Positions 35,657-45,784 of a DNA stretch of 64,000 bases are shown here, in pieces. The first letter of the stretch is position 1. Each line of letters opens with the position of its first letter. The notes beneath the pieces were generated by a model. The model was not told where the DNA came from and made no database searches. It saw only the letters and a list, made by a program, of their open reading frames with translations. The DNA comes from Chamaecyparis obtusa (taxonomy: Eukaryota > Streptophyta > Pinopsida > Cupressales > Cupressaceae): NCBI GenBank assembly GCA_027943335.1, contig BSBK01001114.1:261501-325500 (forward strand), written 5' to 3'. The translations under genes were made by a program, and so were the position numbers.

Positions 35657-36128
35657 AGCTCAGATATGACACTACATGAATATGCAAGCTAAAGTAAGAA
35701 AATATCATATTAAATAAAAAGGATATAGCCAAGTCCTCGATGTAAAGATCCTGTAGAAAACTGTTAGAACCTACAACACACAAGGTTAATGAAAATCCAT
35801 AAATCATGTAAGGCTTACTATATGACAATTTTAGAAGTATATAGAGCCCCTTATGCCCCCCCTATTTCATCTTTCTACTTTGGAAGGGTGAAACAAGGTG
35901 ATAAGAAAAAATCTATATAATGGATATGTAGAGTGTTGAAAAGTCCTTTCCTAAACCAATTATAAGGATTCCTAACCTTCCTAAAATAGTTCAAGGAGTT
36001 AGGTATCTGAATCACAATTCCAATACCGCTAACAACACTAAAAATGGAGTTACCGAACTCAAGCTATGATGAAAAGAGTGAATGTCTGTCTAAATGCATA
36101 AGAAGGGAAATCTGAGTTTACCCTAAGG
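35657..36128. other. Spacer between the 3' LTR and the PMD promoter
   Basis: No coding sequence on either strand. It probably serves as untranslated DNA for the element and promoter DNA for the antisense gene. Confidence 0.4.
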
Positions 36129-36149
36129 AAACCCTAATAAAAACCCTAA
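36129..36149 (+). promoter_or_regulatory. Pair of telo-box motifs upstream of the antisense PMD gene
   Basis: AAACCCTAA occurs twice, at 36129-36137 and 36141-36149. The pair lies just upstream of the TATA box at 36157. Telo-boxes are plant promoter elements often linked to expression in dividing cells. Confidence 0.5.
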
Positions 36150-36156
36150 TTTGAAC

Positions 36157-36167
36157 TTATAAATAAG
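36157..36167 (+). promoter_or_regulatory. TATA box of the antisense PMD gene
   Basis: CTTATAAATAAGG lies about 65 bp upstream of ATG 36227 and on the strand opposite to the gypsy genes. Confidence 0.6.
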
Positions 36168-36226
36168 GAAAAGAGAGAAATACTTACTCATTCTTACCAT
36201 TTGCATATTCAAAACAAGGAAGCAAG

Positions 36227-38172
36227 ATGCCAAGAAGAGAGGAACTTTGAGCGACACGCCTGGAGATTTTGAGACACGGCCTAGCTACTAGACGGTCACT
36301 ACCTGAGGTGAGTTTGTTGTTATCTACCTTTGAACTTTCCAAATTCCTATTTTTTATAGGCAAGTTTGACTTTACCCTTCCTAGGTCGACCCTGACCCAC
36401 CTAGGTCGACATTGACCCATCTAGGTCGACTTTGACCCATGAAAGTTGACATTGACCAGAGGGTTTTTGCCAGTTTCTGAGATGAGGTCGACCTTGACCC
36501 AAAAAGGTCAATCCTGACCCAAAAAAGTTGACAATGACCCAATAAGGTCATCCTTGACCTAACTAAGGTTGACTTTGACCTAGTTTAGTTAGATTTGTAG
36601 ATTTGATGATGTTGATGGCTGATATGGTGTCTATTTGTGCTTACAAGACTTGGTCTATTTCTAAGAGCATCCCTTTGGAGAGTTGCTAGTCATGGTCAGA
36701 GAGACTGTCTAAGCTTGATGATGAGGAGATGTAGTTACTAAAGGATGTGGGACTATACTGGGTATCAGTCCTTCCATAGATCAGACTACACTAAGCCATG
36801 TTATCGGCTCTGATAGAGAGGTGGGATGAGGATACATGCTCCTTCCATCTTCCCTCTGGTGAGATCACAGTGACATTAGAGGATGTCTATAGGATCATGC
36901 AGCGTCCAGTATGAGGTGAGAGCATCAGACCTAGAGCACAATGTGCTTGTGAGGAGATTCATGTAGACATAGAGTATTTTATAGGATGGGATCCACAGAT
37001 GCGGACCCGGTCAGATCATGTCCTATTATCATCCACACTATCAGGCCCTACACCTTTAGTACGGAAGGTGAAGCTTTTCATAGTAGCCTTGGTTGTGTTA
37101 CCCAACTCAAAGGGTACTATATTTTTTTCACCTTTGACACGTCTCATACAAAGGATGGAGAGAGATAGGACCATGTTCTCATGGGGTCACAACATGCTAG
37201 CTCAGCTATACCATGAGCTAGGTCAACTAGTGAGGTATCAACAGGAGAGTCTATCGATATGCATGCTCCTACAGATTTGGATGTTTGAGCATTTCACATG
37301 TACATGTCCATAGTGAGTTCTAGTGATGGTAGATGTGAGCACAACAAGAGCCTTCGCATATCCCTTGAGACATATTTGGCAATTTGGAGATATGCTCTAC
37401 TGGAGAGTACATCTAGACCACATTGCAAGCACTGATGTGATATGGAGACCCTACTATCAGATGACAGAGTGGCCTAATACATAATTCCAGATGAGACATT
37501 CATAGCAGCGTAAGCTGCTAGAGGGTCATCAAAATCATATAGTGATGCCTTACTATTATGATCGGGTGATGAGGTAGTTTGGCCTATTACAGGAGTCCCT
37601 AAAGCAGTACCTCACTATGTACATCCGACAAGATACTATCAGAGACCTGGCGCCATGCGCTGACCATCGATAGCAAACATAAAGGATAGGGATGCAAAGG
37701 AGACATAGGACATAGAGGTACCATCAGATGTGACCTATTCAGGCATGAGCTAGGATTACATCAGGTACTAGAGTTTGTAGGGGATCTATCCTATCTTTCC
37801 CAAGGATTATCCCATAGGTGATCTAGGCTTTATAGAAGGGACACATCGGGATAGTGGAGCCACAAAGGAGGATGAGGATATCAAAGATGAGGAGGAGTAC
37901 ATCTCTGAGGGAGATCCCATGGAGGAGGAGAGAGCAGATAGAGCAGAGGAGAGAGCCGAGGACATGCCCCCAGCTGGTGATACTGGTGTAGATATACCTA
38001 TTACTCGTGCATCACCACTAAGATCACGATGGCCCCCATGGCCCCACACAGAGACACCACCATCGAGGCCTAGATATAGTGAGCGTGGAGAGAGTAGTCA
38101 CTCCATGCCCCCACCATCTAGACATTTTAGTGATGTCCAAGAGGGAGACCCATGTATGAAACATGAAATTTG
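36227..38172 (+). pseudogene. Plant mobile domain (PMD) protein, antisense within the gypsy element, two exons
   Basis: Exon 1 is 36227-36307 (27 codons, MPRREEL, one TGA, then ATRLEILRHGLATRRSLPE). It ends at the donor GTGAGT. Exon 2 starts after TTACAAG at 36648, in phase. PMD landmarks: VSVLP.IRLH.AMLSALIERW, FHLPSGEITVTLEDVYRI, MFSWGHNMLAQLYHEL, LLQIWMFEHF and DVIWRPYYQMTEWP. The Arg/Pro-rich tail (RSRWPPWPHTETPP) is in another frame after a frameshift between about 37660 and 37900. Most stops (such as three at Gln positions around 36730-36793) need only one C-to-T change. PMD proteins include the MAIN/MAIL1 nuclear factors of plants, and related ORFs are carried by transposable elements. 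Here the gene lies between integrase and the 3' LTR. Confidence 0.85.
36308..36647 (+). other. Intron of the antisense PMD gene, holding a GGTCGACCTTGACCC repeat
   Basis: Bounded by GTGAGT and TTACAAG with phase-0 exons on both sides. From 36370 to 36595 it is a degenerate tandem array of about 20-bp units such as AGGTCGACTTTGACCCA. The array includes about nine TTGAC[C/T] cores counting both strands. Confidence 0.65.
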
Positions 38173-38980
38173 ATTGACTATGCACAATTTGATTTGAGAT
38201 AAATAGGACACTAGATTGATAAAAGTTTTCTTTCTACAGCTAGCGTAGCAGAATGGAAAAGCTTTGTATCCGAGATTCTCAAGGATACAATTATATCCTA
38301 CTGACTACCAGCTGATGAGCGAGTCTTCCATCGGTCACAGAGATCTCGGTAGGCATGCAGACATCTTTGCATGCATCTAGTGAGAGCCGAGATTATGTAG
38401 AGAAAGAGAGGAGAAGCTGATGGCAGAGGTACAAAGTCTCTGAGGATGTTCACATGTTATGAGCATATCTAGGATCCATACACGAACACACAAATCTTCA
38501 TCTTCCCACAACAAGGTCGAGAGATCTGGAAGCCATCGGCCATCAAAGTGATGTAGTGATAGATGTAGTGATAGATAGGGCCATTGGCCACATATGTATC
38601 AAAACTTGAAAAAATCTTTTTGATGAATGAAAAACTTTCTCTACTGATTAGTTCTATGTTTGATTACTATGCTTTCATCAATATAAAACTTAATAGAAAG
38701 AAAGAAAGTGCATAAATATATTCAATATGTAATTTTGCTAAAACTACATAACCTATAAAATAAATCTTTATAAGGAATATATAAATGCACCAGAAAACAA
38801 ATGAAATTAAGGATAATAACATTTAAGATTCATAATATTAATGGGTTCCTTAAAAGAAACATCATCCATATCAGCAAGTTTATAAGCACCTGAACCAAAG
38901 TCTTTAATAACAACAAAGGTCCAAGCCAATTACGGCTAAATTTTCCTTTTTCACTCAGTAAAGCATTCACATTTTGTTGG
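38173..38980 (-). pseudogene. Integrase C-terminal extension and spacer of the gypsy element
   Basis: On the minus strand a decayed frame shows FVVGDLVLYENQ and KGKFSRNWLGPLLL near 38890-39020. These are the integrase C-terminal beta-barrel signatures (GDLVL... W.GP). The remaining 600 bp towards the PMD gene is AT-rich without further domains. Confidence 0.5.
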
Positions 38981-39960
38981 TTCTCATAAAGGACTAAATC
39001 ACCAACCACAAATGTTCATTCAATTACCTTATGATTGTATTGTTTCTGAAGAGATTTATGATAAGCTTTTATATGTTCTAATGCATGTATTCATTGTTCA
39101 TCCAACATTTCTAGCTCTTATAAGTGTTGTTCATGAAAAGTACCTTTATCAATTATCCCATGAAATGAAACATGTAAAGAAGGTATTTCCAATTCCAAAG
39201 GCATAATAGCATCAGTACCATATACAAGGTTATAAGGAGAAGTGCCCGTGGTAGTACAAACACTAGTCCTATAGGCCCATAAAGCATAAGTCAGTTGAGT
39301 ATGCCAATCTTTCGCATGCTTACTAACTATTTTTCTCAAGATTTGTTCAATAATTTTATTTGATGCTTCAGCTTGTCCATTAGATTGAGGATAGTAAGGA
39401 GTTGAAAATCTATGTTGAATCCTATATTTCTCCAAGAATTTTGCGACTTCTTTGTTTTTAAAAGAAGTTCCATTATCTGAAATTATTGTCGAAGGAATAC
39501 CAAATCTTGTTATGATATTATTAAGGATGAAATCACAAATAACATCCATCATTGTTGAATGAAGAGGGAAAGCTTCAATCCACTTCATGAAATAAGCCGT
39601 AGCAGTGAGAATGTAAGTATGTCCTTGAGAAGAAACCGGTGAGATTTTTCCAATAAAGTCAAAACCCCAAACACTAAAACGCCATGGAGAAACTTGATTA
39701 CAAAGCTCACGAGCAGGGGCATGAATCAAATTACTATGTTGTTGACATTGAGGACATTTCTTAACAAACATAAAAGAATCTTGTTCCATTGTTTGCCAAT
39801 AATATCCCATTCGAAGCAATTTATTAACCAGGGATTTTCCACCAAAATGTCCCCCACACGAACCAGAATGAGCCTATGCTAAAGCTACAAAAATTTCAGT
39901 TCTATTGAGACATCATAATAATAATCCTTCATAAGAGTGTTTGTAAAGTGTATCTCCTAA
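38981..39960 (-). pseudogene. Ty3/gypsy integrase
   Basis: A zinc-binding N-terminal region (AHSGSCGGHFGG ... CPQCQQHS) is followed by the catalytic core. The core has Asp in VWGFDFIGKI, Asp in IISDNGTSF and Glu in NGQAEASNKI, so the DDE triad is complete. TAYFMKWIEAFPL and YALWAYRTS are further family landmarks. The 233 codons from 39819 to 39118 are free of stops. Stops lie upstream in the zinc region and downstream in the C-terminal barrel. It inserts element cDNA into chromosomes. Confidence 0.9.
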
Positions 39961-40111
39961 AATGATGTAATGTGTTGCAAGTTTCCTAATACGATTACGC
40001 GTGTTCCTTGTTGCTAATTCAGGAAAAGTACCATCCTTCAAAAAATGAAAATATGTGAATACCATTCATCTGAATGCAAATGGAAACAATTAGAGGTAAT
40101 ATTGTCAGAAA
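39961..40111 (-). other. Linker between RNase H and integrase
   Basis: About 150 bp without a recognised domain, with stops in the coding frame. Confidence 0.4.
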
Positions 40112-40561
40112 TTATATGGCATTTAAGAGTTTGTATAGTAAATTGAAAGTTTTCAGCATTGTTCTCAAGACAACCAAGGAAGCTGCGCTTGCCATGGCGT
40201 CTGCATGTCGATTATCCTTCCTAGGTAAAGTTTGAATCGTATAAGAGGAGAATTGTGAAACCACCTCAAGAGCCAAATCTCTATATTGTGTCATTTTAGC
40301 ATTTTTAGTTTGATATCTTCCTTTAATCTGTTCAACAATCAGTTGCAAATCTCCATATATTTGTAAATGTTTGATATTGAGGGATGAAGTTTCTCGTAGT
40401 ACAGCTATAAGAGCTTCATACTTTGCAATGTTATTAGTACAAGGAAAGATTAATTTATATGATAAAGGGATGGGTTTTTTCATAGGTGGAATCAAGATGA
40501 TACACACACCAGAACCTATCTTACACTTAGACCCATCAAAATATAATTCCCAAATATCATC
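40112..40561 (-). pseudogene. Second (archaeal-type-like) RNase H of the Tat element
   Basis: LYFDGSKCKIGSG (Asp), NNIAKYEALIAVL (Glu), LQIYGDLQLIVEQI (Asp) and LPRKDNRHADAMA (Asp) give the four carboxylates of an RNase H. This domain follows the usual gypsy RNase H rather than replacing it, the defining feature of the Tat lineage. One stop separates it from the upstream frame near 40562. Confidence 0.85.
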
Positions 40562-41150
40562 TTATTGAATAGCTAGGATATTATCATCAGGAAATTCTAT
40601 TGAAGTAGAAAATTTATCCAAGTGAGGACAAGGAGCTTTAGCTAAATAATCTGTTAACACCTGTCCCTTAATAGACTTGTGAGAAATAAAATTAAGATCA
40701 AACTCAATAAGCAACATCACCCATTTTTCCAACCTGCCCGAGAGATTAGTTTGTGAGAAAAGATGTTTCAAAGGATCAAATTTGACAACCACATTAACTT
40801 CAGCATTTATAAGATAATGCCTGAGTTTCTGACATGCATAAACTACAGCTAGACATTGTCTTTCTAAATCTATATATCTCATTTCGTAATCAAGTAAAGT
40901 CCAACTAATGTAATACATAGGTCTTTCTTTACCATCATCATCAATTTGAGCTAACAACACACTCATGACCTGTAGAGTAGCTGAAGTGTATAAATGAAAT
41001 GACTTATCAAAATTAGCAGGCTGCAAGATAGGAGGATTCGCAAGATACTCCTTAAATTGCTCAAAATTTTGTTTACACTCATCATTCCAAGAGAAAGTAG
41101 TATCCTTTCTAAGCAAGGAAGTAAAAGGGATAGTTCAGTCCGCTAAATTA
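40562..41150 (-). pseudogene. Ty3/gypsy RNase H and connection domain
   Basis: The thumb/connection part (LRKDTTFSWNDECKQNFEQF, LANPPILQPAN) is followed by LYTSATLQVMSVLLAQ, YYISWTLLDYEMRY, ERQCLAVVYACQKLRHYL and WVMLLIEFDLNF. In the first RNase H motif the usual catalytic Asp of the D-A-S type is replaced (TSATLQ), so this domain is probably degenerate. Such loss beside an intact second RNase H is typical of dual-RNase-H elements. The frame is open for 184 codons. Confidence 0.88.
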
Positions 41151-42125
41151 GAAATAAAGCAACGAAAAGCTTGTATTTTTCCTTGTAAACTTCGTAATTG
41201 AGAAATTTTCTTAGGAGGAGGCATATTAACAATAGCTTCAATCTTTTCGGTATCTACTTCAATGCCTCACTTAGAGATTATAAATCCTAATAATTTACCA
41301 GAATCAACTCCAAAGACACATTTCTTAGGATTCAATCTCATATTATAACTTCTAATCCTTTCAAATATCTATCATAAAATAGTAACGTGATCTTCTCTTT
41401 GTATAGATTTTGCCAAGATATCATCCACATAGTCTTCAAGAATCTTATGAATGTAATCATGAAAAATCAAAGTCATAGCCCGTTGATAAGTTTCTCCCAC
41501 ATTTTTAATCCAAAAGGAATCATGACCCAACAAAAGGTTCCCCAAGGTGTTATAAATGTAGTCTTAAATTGATCTTCAGGAGGGATAAAGATTTGATTAT
41601 ATCTTGAAAAACCATCCATAAAAGATAACAAGGCATGGCCCGCTGTTAAATCCACAATCATATCAATATTAGTAATGGGAAATCATCTTTCAAGGATGCC
41701 TTATTTAAATCTCTAAAATCAATACACATCCTTATCTTATTTTCTCCTTTTGACACAAGCACAATGTTTAAAATCCAATCTGAGTAGTCAATAGAACGGA
41801 TAAATCCAGAATCCAATAATTTCTCAATTTCACCTTTGATTAATAAAGTGATTCATGGATTCATCTTTCAAATTTTTTGTTTCACAGGTTTCATGTTTGG
41901 TTTTAAAATGATGTTATGAGTAACAATCTTAGAATCTATACCTGGCATATCCGAATATTTCCAAGCAAAGATATCCTTAAATTCAAGCAAAAGGGAAACC
42001 AACTGATCACGTTCATCCTGATTCAAACATTTCCCAATTTTTATCATCCTTTCAGAGTTGTTTTCATCTACTTGAATATCAATAGTTTTAGTGATTAACA
42101 AATCACTTCTTATCAGAGAATCCAT
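41151..42125 (-). pseudogene. Ty3/gypsy reverse transcriptase
   Basis: The order is DIFAWKYSDMPGID, HNIILKPNMKPVKQKI, SGFIRSIDYSDWILNIV, CIDFRDLNKASLKDDFP, FMDGFSRYNQIF (first catalytic Asp), TPWGTFCWVMIPFGLK and YVDD at 41420-41431, then LNPKKCVFGV and GKLLGFIIS. The catalytic Asp residues are intact. Stops near 41868 and 41260, and frameshifts near 41665, 41500 and 41370, break the frame. Confidence 0.9.
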
Positions 42126-42197
42126 TGGTAAAGGAAGAGTATTATGTTCTTCATGTTCTCCAAAATAAGCATCAGTTTTTAAACAATAAGGCTTTCC

Positions 42198-42593
42198 TCA
42201 TTTGTGATGAAACTTAGGTAAATCCTCATAAACCCCTAAAAATTCCATTAAGGCTTCATCTTTAGGAAAAATATCCAAAGAGGATTGTTGATTAAGGTCA
42301 ATAAGCAATGGGTTAACCAACTTCAATTGTCCATTGCAAATATGATCAACATTAAGAGGACAAGATGATGGTTGTCTATAAGGATTGAATCCTAATCCAT
42401 ATGTATGATCATAAACTTCATTATCCAAAGGTACTTGTATACCTTGTTCATATTTACCACATCCTTTCCCATTAAATCCTAATTTCTTAAGCAAATGATA
42501 ACCAAGACCATATCGATCAATCATGTCAGAAGGAGTCCAAGGAGGGACATATGTCACAATGTCATAACAATCAGGATTTATAGTTTCAATCAT
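42198..42593 (-). pseudogene. G-patch-like domain ORF between protease and RT
   Basis: The 131-codon open frame contains GYHLLKKLGFNGKGCGKYEQG, a match to the G-patch pattern (hydrophobic, MG-like, G-x-G-x-G, QGI). G-patch modules bind RNA or RNA helicases, and some retroviruses carry one next to the protease. The rest (PPWTPSDMIDRYGLGYH, QSSLDIFPKDEALMEF) is element-specific linker. A stop separates it from the protease frame at about 42600-42626 and from RT at about 42190. Confidence 0.65.
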
Positions 42594-42625
42594 TTCATTA
42601 ATCGAAGCGGCAAAAAAATTACTTT

Positions 42626-43240
42626 TTAATTCTTTAGAAAGCGGAGAAGAAATAAAAACTTTTTCTCAAATTCATTTTGTTGCTTCATAAATTCCAAATC
42701 AAAGACCTTGTATTCTCTAATAAACGTAGGATTAAAATCCAATGTCCCCCAATCATCCTCAGACAAAGAAGAAGATGGAATTTCCTGTTGTTGAATCTTA
42801 GGCTGTTGTATTTCTAGATGTTTTTCAATCTCTTTACTAGGTTGAAGAGGTTCAGAAATTTCAGCATATTCTACATTTAAGCAAGGATTTGGGGCATCAT
42901 CTGCATATAATGTATACATTAAATTATTATAGATGAACCTAACCTTGCGATGAAGAGTAGAAGGAACTGCATGCATAGTATGTAACCATGGTCTTCCTAA
43001 AAGAAGGTTATAATTGAGAGGTCCAGGCATAACATGAATAGGAGTATTTAATATAACTGGACCAACTTTAACAGGTAAGGTAATAATGCCCAAAGTTCTT
43101 TTCGATATATTGTCAAATCCACATATAGGAACATTATTAGGTTGAATAGTAGTAAGATCAACCTTAATTGTCTTGAGCATATCCATGCTACAAACATTAA
43201 GTCCAGATCCATTATCAATTAAGGTTCTTTGAATGATACT
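42626..43240 (-). pseudogene. Aspartic protease of the gypsy element
   Basis: The active-site motif is LIDNGSGLNVC, where the usual D-S/T-G is DNG, as in other Tat elements. It continues with KRTLGIITLPVKVG, PIHVMPGPLNYNLLLGRPWLH and HRKVRFIYN, the flap and second hydrophobic-G motif of retropepsins. A Pro/Gln/Glu-rich linker follows. One TAG (43241) separates it from the gag-like ORF. Confidence 0.85.
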
Positions 43241-43951
43241 CTAATTAATAGAGACAGCCACCATGAGAGCATCATATTGATTATGCACCTCTAGGGAAGG
43301 TAAATCATTATTAGAAAAAACAATAGGAGGTATAGAAGACATAGTATGCATACAATCCAAATTAGAATGAATGTTCTCTTGATTAGGAGGTGAAGCAGGA
43401 AGAGTAGATAAGGCTTTTTGCAATGCCTCATGATATGTCGAGGAAGTTTGAAGTAATTCCCATAAAGATATCTTAGCAGGAGTAGTACATAATTGGTCAA
43501 CTAAGTTATACTCCTTAAAGGTAGATGGATACCTAGGTGCTTGCGGAAGCATAGGTTGAGAAGGAGGTAAAGAAACTGGAACAGAAGGCTGAGGGTTATT
43601 TTGTGTGCGATAAGTATGTGAAATGGAATAGGTGTTATCAAAGAAATCCAAAGGATCTCTAGGTTTACCCTTAATTGTTATACGAGGACATCCTTTTACC
43701 ATCATCAAAGGTGTAGGATATATCATTTTAGGTTTATCAATATTACAAATAGTGGGACATGTAGGTAACCATGCACACACCCTATGGTAAAGGTCAATTG
43801 GAGAGGTTGAGGAGGAGAGTAAAATATGAATAAGATCCATGGAGATCATATTCAAACCATTTTCATCCTCACTACCATGTACCTCATTAGGGAATCTATC
43901 CTCTTGTACAATAAAAGCCTCATCAAAGTACTCAAAACAAGAATCATACAT
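43241..43951 (-). pseudogene. Short gag-like N-terminal ORF of the gypsy element
   Basis: The 236-codon frame starts MYDSCFEYFDEAF, only about 180 bp after the LTR. Its second half (FKEYNLVDQLCTTPAKISL, ELLQTSSTYHEALQKAL, DLPSLEVHNQYDALMV) is the usual segment between gag and protease in this lineage. The capsid domain and CCHC knuckle of a normal gag (about 400-500 residues) were not found. The element therefore looks gag-deleted or has an unusual gag. Confidence 0.7.
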
Positions 43952-44107
43952 GTTGAATACAAAGAAAGCACTAAAAGCATGAAAATGTAAATATTTTTGT
44001 ATTTTTAAAGGAAGTTTGCAATTTTTTTGTACTTTTGAGATATAAATGCAAGAAATCTAATCTTATAAGCATGCAATATTTAAATCTAACACTATAAAAG
44101 AAAGATT
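43952..44107 (-). other. Leader of the gypsy element
   Basis: Short AT-rich untranslated segment between the primer site and the first ORF. Confidence 0.5.
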
Positions 44108-44127
44108 TGTCATAAACGGGTTCACCA
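44108..44127 (-). other. Primer-binding site of the gypsy element (tRNA not identified)
   Basis: Three bases after the 5' LTR end the minus strand reads TGGTGAACCCGTTTATGAC, which has the required TGG start. I could not assign the tRNA from memory. Confidence 0.55.
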
Positions 44128-44130
44128 AAA

Positions 44131-45702
44131 TGAATAGGTTAAAATTGGAGCCTTAACAATGCACCTAACATTCAACACTATTCATTTGTAATAAGTTTGT
44201 TTGTATTGGAATAGCATAAGCAAATATGGAAATACTTGAAAATTAATTAGGTCAAGATACATACCTCATCATGAAATTGATTTAGAAATACCTTTTTTTT
44301 GAAGCCTATGCGGAGTTTCAGAAGATTCTACAACTAGATTTGGGACCAGGAAGTCGTGATAGAGAAAACCCAGAAAAATTTTGTCTTTCCAGCAGCAGGT
44401 AGCCTCTGACCCTCATAAAAGGTCAAAGGCTACATTTTTATTTTGAAGGTCGATTTTGACCTTGTTCGCAAATCTCAGAAGTTCGGCGAAAAGGGTACTC
44501 AGATCTGTCCTCTAATTCCCGAAACAACGACTGTAGATATCTGAAAAAGGGAGTTTTTGGGGTGGCTATATAGGGTTTTGCCTTAGTCAAACCCCCATTT
44601 TGGTGATCTCCACCTCCACAAATAGCCGATTGAAATAGAATGTGTGTGTGTATGTATTGAAAGTGTAATGCCAAGATCTAATCCTCTAGATCAAAACCCT
44701 AACATGAATATGTATGAAACAACAATGCATAGATTTGAATAAGATAAAAAAGCATACCAAGCCCCCAAGGCTAAAGTACTTCTACCAAACTCACAATCTG
44801 TAATTGCTACTCCATGATTGTATCTTTGAATGCTTGAAAGTTGGTAATGGTGGATCAAGGAAGAAAGGATCTCTCTTGCTCCAAGTATGTGTTCACAAAG
44901 ATGCTTGATGTCAACAATGGCTTGATCTTCTATATCATCCTCTTGCAATCTTACATCTTCACCTTTCCTTGCTTGCTTGAATCTTCTTGTTCATGAATTT
45001 GTCTCCTTGAGAGCACTTAATCATGAAATTGCTTGGTGAAAATGAATGCAAATGAGAGTCTTTATATAGAGGTTTCAAGGTGAGGCTCCTAGAGCAATGT
45101 GAGGACCCATAATTCAAATTTCACCTCAAATTAAGGTCCAATCACAATAACCAACTAAGGAGGGAAAACAATTAAATGAAATTTGAATTAAAACCTTTCC
45201 GCACTCTGATTTGAGGGCCCAACATTGATTTCGGGGCATGTCAGGACCAAATTTGAAAAAGGGGCACAAATTCCAGAGGAGGTCAAACAATGACCTCATC
45301 TCTAACTTAGGTTAGGGTTGAGCTCGATGCTGACCTAGGTTAGGGTCGACCTTGAATTTGACCCAGTGGGCCCAGATCTAGCTAGAATTGGGACAGGAGG
45401 TCCCGGGGGTGCCCGGAGACCTAGAAATGATGCTAGGATGGGACAAAATGCCAAGGAGAGGCATAAATTCCTATGATGATTGTGATGAAGGCTAGGAGGA
45501 CCTATTTCTAAGTCCTACCTAGAAAATAGAGCCATGGAAGAGGGAAATTAAGGAGAATCCTCGGGATCCTAACCCTAATTTCACTTAGAATGAAGAAATT
45601 AAGTGTAGAATGCATCCTAAATGCAAGTCTATCATGATAAATGTACTAAAAGAGGGTGCTAAACCTATCAAGATGGAAGTGCTTCCATTTTAAGACAATA
45701 CA
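44131..45702 (-). repeat. 5' LTR of the Tat-type gypsy element
   Basis: Minus-strand start TGTATTGTCTTAAAAT at 45702 and end CTATTCA at 44131. It has the same layout as the 3' LTR, with a TATA box at 45058-45070. The TTGACC-rich block is shorter than in the 3' LTR. Confidence 0.93.
45058..45070 (-). promoter_or_regulatory. TATA box in the 5' LTR (element promoter)
   Basis: Minus-strand CTCTATATAAAGAC, conserved between the two LTRs, placed to start the genomic transcript of the element. Confidence 0.7.
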
Positions 45703-45707
45703 CTATG
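45703..45707. repeat. Target-site duplication of the gypsy element, right copy
   Basis: CTATG directly after the 5' LTR, matching 34039-34043. Confidence 0.9.
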
Positions 45708-45784
45708 GAAGAAGGCCTTTATATAGGGATGTAAACCTTTTTCATATATTAATAAAATATAATTATTACTGACCAAAAAAAAAA
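45703..45784 (+). mobile_element. LINE 3' end displaced by the gypsy insertion
   Basis: After the TSD copy, AGGGATGTAAACC ... TTAATAAAATATAATT leads into a run of ten or more A residues at about 45775-45784. This is the 3' end with poly(A) expected of the plus-strand LINE whose body lies at 26393-34043. Confidence 0.65.

Larger units (their letters stand above)
34044..45702 (-). mobile_element. Complete Tat-lineage Ty3/gypsy retrotransposon, 11.66 kb
   Basis: Two LTRs of about 1.6 kb and 1-bp-exact CTATG target duplications bound the element. On the minus strand the order is LTR, primer site, short gag-like ORF, protease, G-patch, RT, RNase H, second RNase H, integrase, an antisense PMD gene, polypurine tract, LTR. 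Two RNase H domains and an extra antisense ORF between pol and the 3' LTR are hallmarks of the Tat lineage. Over the first 380 bp the LTRs differ at about 22 sites by eye, nearly all transitions, so the copy is old. It was inserted in the 3' end of a LINE. Confidence 0.93.

Noticed and set aside
37807..38049. Minus-strand Ser-rich ORF under the PMD tail
   Set aside because: Shadow of the acidic Arg/Glu/Pro tail encoded on the plus strand.
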